A DNA stretch of 11,456 nucleotides from an uncultured Porphyromonas sp. Lineage in GTDB: Bacteria > Bacteroidota > Bacteroidia > Bacteroidales > Porphyromonadaceae. Position numbers and translations under genes: made by a program. The notes below the pieces were generated by a model that worked only from the letters and a program-made list of their open reading frames with translations, did no database searches and was not told the DNA's origin. The stretch lies in assembly GCF_934359325.1 (NCBI RefSeq), contig NZ_CAKRLH010000040.1, forward strand, positions 1 to 11,456, written 5' to 3'. Each line of letters begins with the position of its first letter. Position 1 is the first letter of the stretch. Below, one piece after another: positions 1-6,898 of this stretch.

Positions 1-42
1 CACCAGGTATTGTCGGTGGGGAAGATGTGGTTAGAGATGTAA
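1..42 (+). CDS. Possible 3' end of an upstream gene (partial)
   Basis: The first 14 codons in frame 1 read HQVLSVGKMWLEM and then TAA, 7 bases before the start of the TolC-type gene. Eleven of the 13 sense codons end in G or C, as the neighbouring genes do, which favours this frame. Frame 3 is also open from the edge and ends at a TGA (51-53) that overlaps the tolC-type ATG, but its third positions are mostly A/T. The piece is too short to identify a family. A regulator gene upstream of such export operons would be usual (inference), but nothing here proves it. Confidence 0.25.
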   Translation, partial: HQVLSVGKMWLEM

Positions 43-49
43 TGAAAGT

Positions 50-1441
50 ATGAGAAATCTGAAACGTGTCCTGGAGAGTCTGACGGCTCCGCTACTCGCC
101 GCTCTCCTCCTGACTCCAGCGTATGCACAGGAGCAGGTCTACTCACTGGAGGAGTGTATCCAAATGGCTACCGCCAGTAACGAATTGATCAAGGCTGAGG
201 AGCTGAAGATCGATATGGCCAAGGCCAAGAAGGGCGAGGTGGGGGTCAACTTCTTCCCCAAGGTATCACTGGGAGCAGCCTACTCCCACATCGAGGATCC
301 CCTGCAGCCGATCGACTGGGATCATGCGCTCCACGGGCTGGGGCAGTACCTGCCGGAGAAGATCAAGAACAAGACCGCCATCGACCTCGGTAATACCAGG
401 GTCGGCACCGTCTCCTTCGTTCAGCCGATCTTTATGGGAGGCAAGATCATCAACGGCTACAAGATGGCCTCCTCGGCGGTAGATCTGGCGGGGATCATGA
501 TGGAGACGAAAGAGCGAGAGCTCGAGCTGAGCGTGGAGGACACCTACTGGCAGGTGGTCACTCTGTCGAGTAAGCTGGAGCTGGCGACCAGGCTCACCGC
601 TCTCCTTGATGAGGCGGTGGCAAATGTGGATCTGGCAGTCAAGGAGGGCGTCGCCACCGAGGCGGATGCACTCTCCATACGGGTCAAGCAGAGCGATGCC
701 AATCAGCTGCGGCTCAAGGTGGAGAACGGGCTCTCGCTCTCCAAGATGCTCCTGGCGCAGAAGTGCGGTCTCGGGCTGGAGAGTGACTACCGTCTGGCTG
801 ATGAGGTGACGCTGGATACTGCCCGCAACGAGGCGATCGACACGCCGATCCTCCTCTCTGAGCAGGAGATCAGCGGTGGCATCGATGCGCGACCCGAGGT
901 GCGTGCCCTCGAGACGGCAGATAAGATCTTCGCCGCCAAGGAGAGGGTGGAGCTGGCGGATGCGCTCCCCAAGGTGGTCCTGCTGGGTGGCTATACCACC
1001 ATTAACCCCAATCTCTTTGCCGGGATGCAGGATGAGTATGGTGGGAGCTGGCATGTGGCAGTAGGACTTCAGATCCCCCTCACGGACATCTACACCGGGA
1101 TCACCAAGAGGAAGGGTGCCGCCGCCGAGCGAGGGATCAAGCAGAGGCAGCTGACCGACGCTCGCGAGAAGATCAATCTCCAGATCCATCAGCTCCTGCT
1201 GAACAATCAAGAAGCCTATAAGCAGCTCTCCGCCGCAAAGCTCAGTCTCTCCAGTGCCGACGAGACCCTCAGACAGGCTCAGCTGGGGTACCGTGAGGGG
1301 GTGATCCCTCTACTTGTCCTCACCGAGGCTCAGACCTCCTGGTCGGTAGCTTACGACAGCTATATCGACGCTGCCATCGCCCTGAAGTCGAGTGAGAGCA
1401 AGATCAAACACTACGTCCCTACTGCACGATTTACCAGATAA
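50..1441 (+). CDS. TolC-family outer-membrane efflux protein
   Basis: Outer-membrane channel of a tripartite exporter: a trimer would form a beta-barrel in the outer membrane and an alpha-helical tunnel reaching into the periplasm to meet the HlyD-type adaptor encoded next. The 463-residue product starts with a signal peptide (residues 1-26, cleavage predicted at AYA|Q). The mature part begins YSLEECIQMA, the usual TolC-family opening helix. The internal duplication of the family is visible: NFFPKVSLGAAYSH (about 67-80) and ADALPKVVLLGGY (about 303-315) each lead from a long helix into a beta-strand. Other family signs are FVQPIFMGGK (123-132), the second-half strand VGLQIPL (338-344), and a late helix with YREGVIPLLVLTEAQ (414-428). 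Length is normal for the family. It is the first complete gene of a four-gene operon, and the HlyD-type gene follows after 12 bases. No promoter is visible in the 49 bases upstream, so transcription probably starts outside the window. The exported substrate cannot be told from sequence. Confidence 0.93.
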   Translation: MRNLKRVLESLTAPLLAALLLTPAYAQEQVYSLEECIQMATASNELIKAEELKIDMAKAKKGEVGVNFFPKVSLGAAYSHIEDPLQPIDWDHALHGLGQYLPEKIKNKTAIDLGNTRVGTVSFVQPIFMGGKIINGYKMASSAVDLAGIMMETKERELELSVEDTYWQVVTLSSKLELATRLTALLDEAVANVDLAVKEGVATEADALSIRVKQSDANQLRLKVENGLSLSKMLLAQKCGLGLESDYRLADEVTLDTARNEAIDTPILLSEQEISGGIDARPEVRALETADKIFAAKERVELADALPKVVLLGGYTTINPNLFAGMQDEYGGSWHVAVGLQIPLTDIYTGITKRKGAAAERGIKQRQLTDAREKINLQIHQLLLNNQEAYKQLSAAKLSLSSADETLRQAQLGYREGVIPLLVLTEAQTSWSVAYDSYIDAAIALKSSESKIKHYVPTARFTR

Positions 1442-1453
1442 GTAACAAGGATA

Positions 1454-2479
1454 ATGCAACAGACAGAAGAAAAGAGCTCCCTCTCCAAGGAGCTGAGACA
1501 TAAGATGGTGATAACTATCGTCACCACCCTCGTTGTGATCGCCCTCGTGGCACTGGCAGGATTCGTCTTCTTCTCCCCCCGGGAGTCGGAGGTGATCGGT
1601 CACGTAGAGGTGGATGAGATACGTATCTCAGGTAAGGTGCCGGGTCGTATCTCCGAGTATCTCGTGGAGGAGGGACAGATGGTCAAGAAGGGGGATACCC
1701 TGGTCCGCATCTACTCCCCTGAGGTCTATGCCAAGCGGGAGCAGGCGGAGGCCATGCGCGCCTCTGCCATGGCGCTCAATCGCTCCCTCGCCGGGGGCGG
1801 TCCCGCAGAGGTACAGCAGGCTGCCCTCCAGATGTGGCAGAGCGCCAAGGTGACTCGCGAGGTGGCTCAGTCGAGCTTCCAGCGCGTGGAGAACCTCTAC
1901 AAGGAAGGTGTCGTCTCTGCTCAGAAGTACGATCAGGCACGCGCTCTCGTGAGGTCTGCCGAAGCGGCCGAGGCGGCTGCCAAGAGTCGCTACGACCTCG
2001 CCAAGCGTGGAGCGCTCTCCGACCGCACCGGTACCACGGAGGGGCTGGTCAGCAATATGGATGCGACGCTCAAGGAGGTGGACCTCTACGTCAGCGAGGG
2101 TACCCTCACTTCGCCCCTCGACGGGCGTGTCACTGACATCGTGCCCCATGTGGGCGAGCTGGTCGGCACCGGCTCCCCGGTGATGAATGTCGCCGATCCC
2201 ACCTCATGCTATGTCGTCTTTGCCCTCAGCGAGGATCGTCTCTCCGGCATCCGCCGCGGTACGACGCTCAAGGGGGTGATCCCTGCCCTGGGTAACGAGG
2301 AGTGTCTCCTGAGGGTGGTTCATCTCAAGGACATGGGTATCTACTCCGTCCGTAAGGCAAAAAAGCCGACCGGGCAGATAGACTTCCGCACCTTTGAAGT
2401 AAAGGCGGAGCTCCTCGATAAGATAGAGGATCTGGAGCCGGGGATGAGTGTCGTCATCGACAGGAGTAGTCTGAAGTGA
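1454..2479 (+). CDS. HlyD-family periplasmic adaptor (membrane fusion protein)
   Basis: Periplasmic adaptor linking an inner-membrane ABC-2 transporter to the TolC-type channel. The 341-residue product has a short cytoplasmic N-terminus, one membrane anchor (about 18-40, VITIVTTLVVIALVALAGFV) and no lipobox. The split biotinyl-lipoyl domain is clear: first half about 56-86 (IRISGKVPGRISEYLVEEGQ, then VKKGDTLVRI), second half about 217-247 (LTSPLDGRVTDIVPHVGELV, then GTGSPVMNVAD). Between them lies an Ala/Gln/Glu-rich alpha-helical hairpin (about 90-215) containing RVENLYKEGVVSAQKYDQA, typical of YbhG/YhiI-like adaptors that touch TolC. The C-terminal beta-barrel region ends LEPGMSVVIDRS. A short purine run AAGGA (1447-1451) sits just before the ATG. 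Its stop overlaps the GTG start of the first permease gene, implying translational coupling. Family assignment is firm; the substrate is unknown. Confidence 0.93.
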   Translation: MQQTEEKSSLSKELRHKMVITIVTTLVVIALVALAGFVFFSPRESEVIGHVEVDEIRISGKVPGRISEYLVEEGQMVKKGDTLVRIYSPEVYAKREQAEAMRASAMALNRSLAGGGPAEVQQAALQMWQSAKVTREVAQSSFQRVENLYKEGVVSAQKYDQARALVRSAEAAEAAAKSRYDLAKRGALSDRTGTTEGLVSNMDATLKEVDLYVSEGTLTSPLDGRVTDIVPHVGELVGTGSPVMNVADPTSCYVVFALSEDRLSGIRRGTTLKGVIPALGNEECLLRVVHLKDMGIYSVRKAKKPTGQIDFRTFEVKAELLDKIEDLEPGMSVVIDRSSLK

Positions 2480-3660
2480 AGCGTCGTCCCGTGAATACAT
2501 CCTCTCCTTTCCTGAAGGTGGTGCAGCGCGAGTGGAGACTGGTCTCCACTCACTCTATCTACTATGCGGGGATGATCGTGGTGCCGGTGTTCTTTGCCGT
2601 CTTCCTCCTTACCCTTATGGGTGAGGGACTGCCGGGCGATCTGCCGATCGCTGTCGTGGATCTGGACAATACGTCCAATACACGGCGACTGGTGGATAAT
2701 CTTGACGGCTTCTCCGAGAGTCATGTGGTGCTGAGGACGGCAAGCTTCACCGAGGCACGTGAGCTGATGCAGCAAAATGAGGCCTTCGGCATCCTCGTCA
2801 TCCCCCGGGGATTTACCGACAAGGTCTCCTCCGGCAAGCAGCCCACCATCAATTATTACCTCAATTACCACTCGATCATCGGCGGAAACCTTAGCTATAA
2901 GAACCTCCGCATGATCAGCGAGATGGCAAATGGCGCTGTGGGGCTCCAGATGGGGACCCTGATGGGCAAGACGGAGACGGAGATCATGACCAACGTGATG
3001 CCGATCGTCGTCAAGGATCAGATCAAGGGGAATAAGTGGCTCAATTACTCCGTCTACCTCAGCAACATCCTCATCCTCGGGATCATCCAGCTGCTGATCA
3101 TGCAGGTGACTGCCTACGCTGTCGGCGTGGAGATCAAGGCGAAGTCGGCCGAGGAGTGGCTAGAGACCGCGGGAGGAAGTATGCATGTCGCCCTCGCCGG
3201 CAAGCTGGCAGTCCATACGCTGATCTGGTTTGTGGTGGGGTGCGCCTGTCTGGCGATGCTCTACACCTTCTGCGGCTTCCCCCTTGCTAACGGCTGGGGG
3301 CCTATGCTCCTGGCACTGCTCCTGCTGATCGTGGCAGCGGAGGCAGTCGGGGTCTTCTTCATCACCCTTGTGCCGATCCTGAGACTGGGAGTGAGTCTGG
3401 CAAGTCTCTTCGGGGTACTTACCTTCTCCATCGTAGGATTCTCCTTCCCGATCGATGCGATGTACTCCCCCTTCGTCACCCTTTCCTACCTCTTCCCGAT
3501 GAGGTACTACTATATGATCTATACTGATCAGTCGCTTAACGGGTTCCCTCTCTCGCTCAGCATCCCCTATTACCTGGGGCTGGCAGCCTTTGTCCTGCTG
3601 CCGTTGCTGTGCAGTCATAACCTCAAGCGTGAGCTCTTAGAAGTGTCTTATGTCCGATAA
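2476..3660 (+). CDS. ABC-2-type transporter permease, first subunit
   Basis: Inner-membrane subunit of an ABC-2-type exporter (YhhJ/YbhS-like). The 394-residue product has one N-terminal membrane segment (about 30-48), a large extracytoplasmic domain (about 50-188) that opens with LPIAVVDLDNTSNTRRLV, and then five more segments (about 192-216, 240-265, 277-299, 304-326, 364-380). The stretch GFSFPIDAMYSPFVTLSYLF (321-340), followed by PMRYYYMIY, matches the conserved ABC-2 region near the last helices. The start is GTG, overlapping the adaptor stop as GTGA (2476-2479). A second in-frame GTG at 2491 would shorten it by five residues, but the 4-base overlap favours the first. The next gene is a paralogue and overlaps it by 11 bases, so the two probably form a heterodimer. 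It has no ATP-binding domain. Confidence 0.9.
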   Translation: MKRRPVNTSSPFLKVVQREWRLVSTHSIYYAGMIVVPVFFAVFLLTLMGEGLPGDLPIAVVDLDNTSNTRRLVDNLDGFSESHVVLRTASFTEARELMQQNEAFGILVIPRGFTDKVSSGKQPTINYYLNYHSIIGGNLSYKNLRMISEMANGAVGLQMGTLMGKTETEIMTNVMPIVVKDQIKGNKWLNYSVYLSNILILGIIQLLIMQVTAYAVGVEIKAKSAEEWLETAGGSMHVALAGKLAVHTLIWFVVGCACLAMLYTFCGFPLANGWGPMLLALLLLIVAAEAVGVFFITLVPILRLGVSLASLFGVLTFSIVGFSFPIDAMYSPFVTLSYLFPMRYYYMIYTDQSLNGFPLSLSIPYYLGLAAFVLLPLLCSHNLKRELLEVSYVR

Positions 3661-4849
3661 CAAGTGGCGGAGGAGACTCTCTCTCCTCAGGGCTGATACA
3701 AAGGCGATATGGCGAACCGAGATCGATGCGATCAAGGGGGATGCCGGGGTGCTGCTATTCTTCTTTTTCGTCCCGATCATCTACCCCTTCCTCTACGCCG
3801 CCTTCTACAATACCGAGGTAGTGGAGGAGTCGAAGCTGGTCGTGGTGGATGAGGATAACAGCTCTCTCTCCCGCGAGTACATCCGTCGTGTGGACGCCTC
3901 GCAGGAGGTGGAAGTGGTGGCGGTCGTCCCCACGATAGAGCAGGCGGAGCAGATGATCATGGATCGCGACGCCTACGGCTACGCCAGGATCCCAAAGAAC
4001 TTCCAGGCCGATCTCTACCGGGGTGCGGATCAGGTCCAAGTGGAGCTGATGAGCCTCGGCAATGTGCTGCTGTACTATAAGAACTATATGGTGGCACTCA
4101 ATAATAACGCCCTCCAGATGGGCGGTGAGATCCATGCGGAGCGGGCAGGGAAGCCGACTAAGGCACTGACGGACATAGAGGTACGTCCGGTCTATCAGGA
4201 CGGCAAGGGATACTACAATCCTGTCGCAGGCATAGGAACCTTCCTCATGCCGCCCATCCTGATCCTGATCCTTCAGCAGACGCTGATCCTGGGGATCTGT
4301 ATGCTGGCGGCCACTGCGAGGGAGAGCAACGACACGCACTACCTCATACCGTCGACGATCCATGGGCCGATGCGGATGGTGATCAATAAGAGTGTGATCT
4401 ACTTCGTGCTCTACTTCCTCCTCAGTATCTGGGTGCTCTGTATCGTGCCCTACTGTCTAAGGATACCGATCCTGACGACGCCGCTGAGGATGCTGATCTT
4501 TATCGTCCCCTATCTGCTCTCGGTGATCTTTATGTCCATCGGGCTCTCCTTCCTCTTCAAGAGGCGGGAGGTGGTACTGATCTACATCGTCCCGCTGTCG
4601 CTGGTCTTCTTCTTCCTCACCGGCGTGGTCTGGCCGTGGCAGAATATCCCCTGGCTATGGAAATCCGTTGCCTACCTCGTCCCCAGTACCCATGCGGTCC
4701 AAGGATACATCGCCCTGCTGGGTACGGGTGCCTCGCTGTACGATATCCTCCACCAGTGTCGGGCTCTCTGGGTCCTGACAGCGCTCTACTTCACGATCGC
4801 TTCCCTCGGCTACTACTTCCAGTACCGCAAGGGGCGGACGCTGCACTGA
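3650..4849 (+). CDS. ABC-2-type transporter permease, second subunit
   Basis: Second inner-membrane subunit, paralogous to the preceding permease and probably its partner. The 399-residue product has the same plan: first membrane segment about 33-53 (GVLLFFFFVPIIYPFLYAAF), an extracytoplasmic domain (about 55-195) opening with SKLVVVDEDNSSLSREYI, which parallels the VVDLDNTSNTRRLV of the first subunit, then segments near 198-220, 247-268, 280-302, 308-327 and 373-391. FFFLTGVVWPWQNIPWLWKS (320-339) and the following VAYLVPSTHAVQGYIAL form the conserved ABC-2 C-terminal region. The ATG lies inside the end of the previous gene (11-base overlap), so translation is probably coupled. There is no Walker A/B motif or ABC signature in this or any other protein of the operon. 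It is the last gene before the intergenic palindrome. Confidence 0.9.
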   Translation: MSDNKWRRRLSLLRADTKAIWRTEIDAIKGDAGVLLFFFFVPIIYPFLYAAFYNTEVVEESKLVVVDEDNSSLSREYIRRVDASQEVEVVAVVPTIEQAEQMIMDRDAYGYARIPKNFQADLYRGADQVQVELMSLGNVLLYYKNYMVALNNNALQMGGEIHAERAGKPTKALTDIEVRPVYQDGKGYYNPVAGIGTFLMPPILILILQQTLILGICMLAATARESNDTHYLIPSTIHGPMRMVINKSVIYFVLYFLLSIWVLCIVPYCLRIPILTTPLRMLIFIVPYLLSVIFMSIGLSFLFKRREVVLIYIVPLSLVFFFLTGVVWPWQNIPWLWKSVAYLVPSTHAVQGYIALLGTGASLYDILHQCRALWVLTALYFTIASLGYYFQYRKGRTLH

Positions 4850-4868
4850 CCCATCCTCGGATCGGGTC
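4848..4868. other. Small hairpin at the end of the export operon
   Basis: GACCCATC and GATCGGGTC can pair around a CTCG loop with one bulged C, starting within the stop codon of the second permease. It is much weaker than the palindrome that follows. It could help stop transcription or protect the 3' end, or be chance. Confidence 0.3.
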
Positions 4869-4875
4869 AGCACTT

Positions 4876-4930
4876 GACTCCATAAGAATGGGGTGCCACC
4901 TCACCGGTGGCACCCCATTCTTATGGAGTC
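4876..4930. terminator. Perfect 25-bp inverted repeat, probable bidirectional terminator
   Basis: The arms 4876-4900 (GACTCCATAAGAATGGGGTG, then CCACC) and 4906-4930 are exact reverse complements around the 5-base loop TCACC. The repeat lies between two convergent operons, 26 bases after the permease stop and 7 bases after the stop of the minus-strand outer-membrane protein gene, the expected place for a shared terminator. Neither side has a T-tract, so a classic intrinsic terminator is not fully met. The arm length and perfect match would also fit a dispersed palindromic repeat. Confidence 0.7.
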
Positions 4931-4937
4931 TGGTCAC

Positions 4938-5705
4938 TCAGAAGAGGTAGCTGAAGCCGGTGCTGACGTAGATCGGGTAGAGCTTGGTCGTCAGGGTGGC
5001 GAAAGATCCGGGGAAGATCGGAGTGAAGGAGGCCCTCAGCTCACCGTAGACGAGGAAGTGGCGGTAAGCGCGCCAGCTGCCGCCCACCTGCATACCCGCC
5101 TCGAAGCGACTCAGCTCACCGGAGAAGTCGTAGGTCGCCTGCTTGTCCTCGGGGAAGTCGACCCGCTCACCGATGGGCGATCCCATGCGGAAGTGCCCGT
5201 CGGTGACGTGTCCGGTGAAGCTGCCATCGAATCGGTAGCCGGCATAGAGGCCCGCCTGTAGCTTGCCGTGATCATTGACCTTATAGGCGGCACTGATGGG
5301 GAGGACGATGGAGGAGGCTGCGTAGTTGCTCTCGACGTATCCGGTCCAGTTGCCCGACACCTCAGCGCCCTCACCGAGGAGGAGCGAGGTGTGGTAATTC
5401 TTTACCCGGGCACCGGTGACCATCCCCTTCTGCTCCATGCGGAGTCCCATCACCAGTCCCCAGTGCGGGTCAAACCACTTGGACGCCTGTCCCTCCACAT
5501 GGACGTTGAGCTTGGGATTGTACTTCTCCACGCCGCGGATCTCCCGGGGCATGGGGATGGGGGCGGTGCCACCCATGGAGAGTCCGGCACGGAGCTCAAA
5601 ATTCCACCCATGGCGTAGGGCGGCGAGGATATTCTTGTCGCGAGCCTCCTGCGCAGTGGCAGTGAGCGAGAGGAGGCAGAGGAGAGATAGTAAGATTTGT
5701 TTCAT
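4938..5705 (-). CDS. Small outer-membrane beta-barrel protein (PorT/OMP_b-brl-like)
   Basis: Predicted outer-membrane beta-barrel of 255 residues. The start at 5705 gives a normal signal peptide, MKQILLSLLCLLSLTATA|Q, and a 13-base gap after the upstream gene. A start at 5750 would put 15 polar residues in front of the signal peptide and overlap the upstream gene, so I reject it. The mature protein shows alternating amphipathic strands with glycines and aromatics: WNFELRAGLSMGG, HWGLVMGLRMEQKG, IVLPISAAYKV, LQAGLYAGYRF, FEAGMQVGGSWRAY, HFLVYGELRASF. It ends in YPIYVSTGFSYLF, with a terminal aromatic residue as expected for barrel insertion by the BAM machinery. This agrees with the PorT-like family of Bacteroidetes. 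It is the second gene of a two-gene operon with a PCMD lipoprotein, so the two may work together at the outer membrane. The specific function is unknown. Confidence 0.82.
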   Translation of the reverse strand: MKQILLSLLCLLSLTATAQEARDKNILAALRHGWNFELRAGLSMGGTAPIPMPREIRGVEKYNPKLNVHVEGQASKWFDPHWGLVMGLRMEQKGMVTGARVKNYHTSLLLGEGAEVSGNWTGYVESNYAASSIVLPISAAYKVNDHGKLQAGLYAGYRFDGSFTGHVTDGHFRMGSPIGERVDFPEDKQATYDFSGELSRFEAGMQVGGSWRAYRHFLVYGELRASFTPIFPGSFATLTTKLYPIYVSTGFSYLF

Positions 5706-5718
5706 GATGTGGCACGGC

Positions 5719-6846
5719 TTATTCGTAGTAAACATCGATCTCATCGACAAACAGGGTACTGCCTATTGCACCCTCAAACTTAGCCCCCTCTTTGCTGGAT
5801 GTCATCACGATCGTGAACTTGTATCCACCATCCTTCAGCTTAGCCGGGTCGATGCTCTTGCCCTCCACGGGCTCGAAGGGGAGCTCAAAGTGGATCCACT
5901 CATCGCTCTCTTTTGGATCCTTGAGCTGAGCGGTAAGGACGATATTGGGCGAGGTGAGGACATTGGTCCCGTCGAGGTAAGCGGTCTCCTCGTCGGTCTC
6001 GAAGAAGACGGCATAGAGCGCCGGGAGATCCCTCTTGCCCGCAATCTCCTTGGAGTTCTCATCGGTCAGTTTGTCGCCCGACTTGTACTTGTAGTATCCC
6101 GTCAGCATAAGCGGCCGTCGGGTCTCCGGGATGCCAAACTTAGTCCCCTTCAGATGGTTAAACATAGCCGCCCTAGAGTCAAATACCCCGAGGAATAGTG
6201 TCCCGGCAGCCTTTGGCGAACTGAATGCAAGACCTACCTCGCCCGTGGAGAGTGTGCTCAAGCGGGCGCAACTTCCCTTGTATCCCTCGGAAATCTGCGC
6301 TACAGGATAGGACAAGGGGCTCTTGGGATCCACACCCAGGGAAGGACTTTGTATAACGTAGGAATAACTGCTGTTGGGGGACGCCCAATACGAGTCTGAC
6401 GAGAACTCGAAGATGTGGTAGTTGCCGACTCCATCATTTTCTACCTTCACCTTCTCGAAGTCAAAGTGTCCCGGGGCGGGGCGAGAGGAGGCGATGGTGA
6501 CGGTGTACTCCTTCGTCCACTGCTTGTCCTCCGAGGTGACGGTATAGGTGACGGGCCGGGTAAAGTCCTGCTTGCTGCCACTCGCCGGGGAGATGGTGGC
6601 GCCGGGCGTGAGGGTAAAGCTTAGCGCCACGGCGGTGCGGTCAACCCACGGCTCCGCCTCGATCTTGATGGCGGTATTGGTGATGAGGGGCTTCTCCCTC
6701 GGGGTGATCCCCTCCACCTCGACGGAGAGGATGTCCGCCTCCGCATTGGGTGCCTCGGGGCGGATGCAGGAGGAGAATCCGGTCAGCAGGAGAGTAAGGA
6801 GGCTGATCATCGGGATCAGCAGTTGCTTTCGCTTGCTCATATTCAT
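5719..6846 (-). CDS. PCMD-domain lipoprotein with N-terminal Ig-like domain
   Basis: Predicted lipoprotein of 375 residues. The signal peptide (1-26) has a lysine/arginine start and a hydrophobic core, ending LTGFSSC with the lipidated Cys at position 27. The -3 Phe is unusual for a lipobox, but such sites are common in Bacteroidetes. Residues about 36-120 look like a bacterial Ig/cadherin-like domain (ILSVEVEG, PGATISPASGSKQDF, PVTYTVTSEDKQWTKEYTVTI), as often found at the base of Bacteroidetes surface lipoproteins. Residues about 128-375 match the PCMD (putative carbohydrate metabolism) domain, recognisable by FGIPETRRPLMLTGYYKYKS (237-256), the ALYAVFFETDEE segment and the C-terminal GSTLFVDEIDVYYE. 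The domain is structurally a beta-sandwich and may bind glycans, but no activity is proven. A second in-frame ATG (6840) is also possible and changes only two residues. The gene has its own promoter and is followed after 13 bases by the barrel protein gene. Confidence 0.85.
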   Translation of the reverse strand: MNMSKRKQLLIPMISLLTLLLTGFSSCIRPEAPNAEADILSVEVEGITPREKPLITNTAIKIEAEPWVDRTAVALSFTLTPGATISPASGSKQDFTRPVTYTVTSEDKQWTKEYTVTIASSRPAPGHFDFEKVKVENDGVGNYHIFEFSSDSYWASPNSSYSYVIQSPSLGVDPKSPLSYPVAQISEGYKGSCARLSTLSTGEVGLAFSSPKAAGTLFLGVFDSRAAMFNHLKGTKFGIPETRRPLMLTGYYKYKSGDKLTDENSKEIAGKRDLPALYAVFFETDEETAYLDGTNVLTSPNIVLTAQLKDPKESDEWIHFELPFEPVEGKSIDPAKLKDGGYKFTIVMTSSKEGAKFEGAIGSTLFVDEIDVYYE

Positions 6847-6866
6847 ATCTTTTTCTAAAAGGTATA

Positions 6867-6898
6867 CAAAGGTAATGCAAAAAGGGATATCACCCGCA
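6867..6898 (-). promoter_or_regulatory. Bacteroidetes-type promoter for the PCMD lipoprotein operon
   Basis: On the minus strand, 6874-6867 reads TACCTTTG, a perfect match to the Bacteroidetes -7 consensus TAnnTTTG, 20 bases before the ATG at 6846. A clear -33 TTTG is missing; the closest is TCTG (6900-6897), with a spacer of about 22 bases. The box lies in the 43-base gap after comEC, which has no obvious terminator, so the lipoprotein operon could also receive read-through from the ppk1-ppx-comEC transcript. Confidence 0.6.

Noticed and set aside
266..1210. Long open frame (314 codons) on the minus strand, antisense to the TolC-type gene
   Set aside because: The sense strand encodes a clear TolC-family protein over the whole length. 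The antisense product has no recognisable motif and is rich in Arg, Leu, Gly and His, as expected from the mirror of G/C-rich codons.
4938..5705. Barrel protein as a lipoprotein, because of Cys10 in the signal peptide
   Set aside because: The residues before Cys10 (LSLL) do not fit a lipobox, and a good signal peptidase I site (ATA|Q) follows.
4938..5750. Longer version of the barrel protein starting at 5750
   Set aside because: It would place 15 polar residues before the signal peptide and overlap the PCMD gene by 32 bases; the Met at 5705 gives a standard signal peptide.
5416..6198. + strand open frame of 260 codons across the barrel/PCMD junction
   Set aside because: It is antisense to two recognisable proteins, crosses their boundary, and its translation has no family resemblance.
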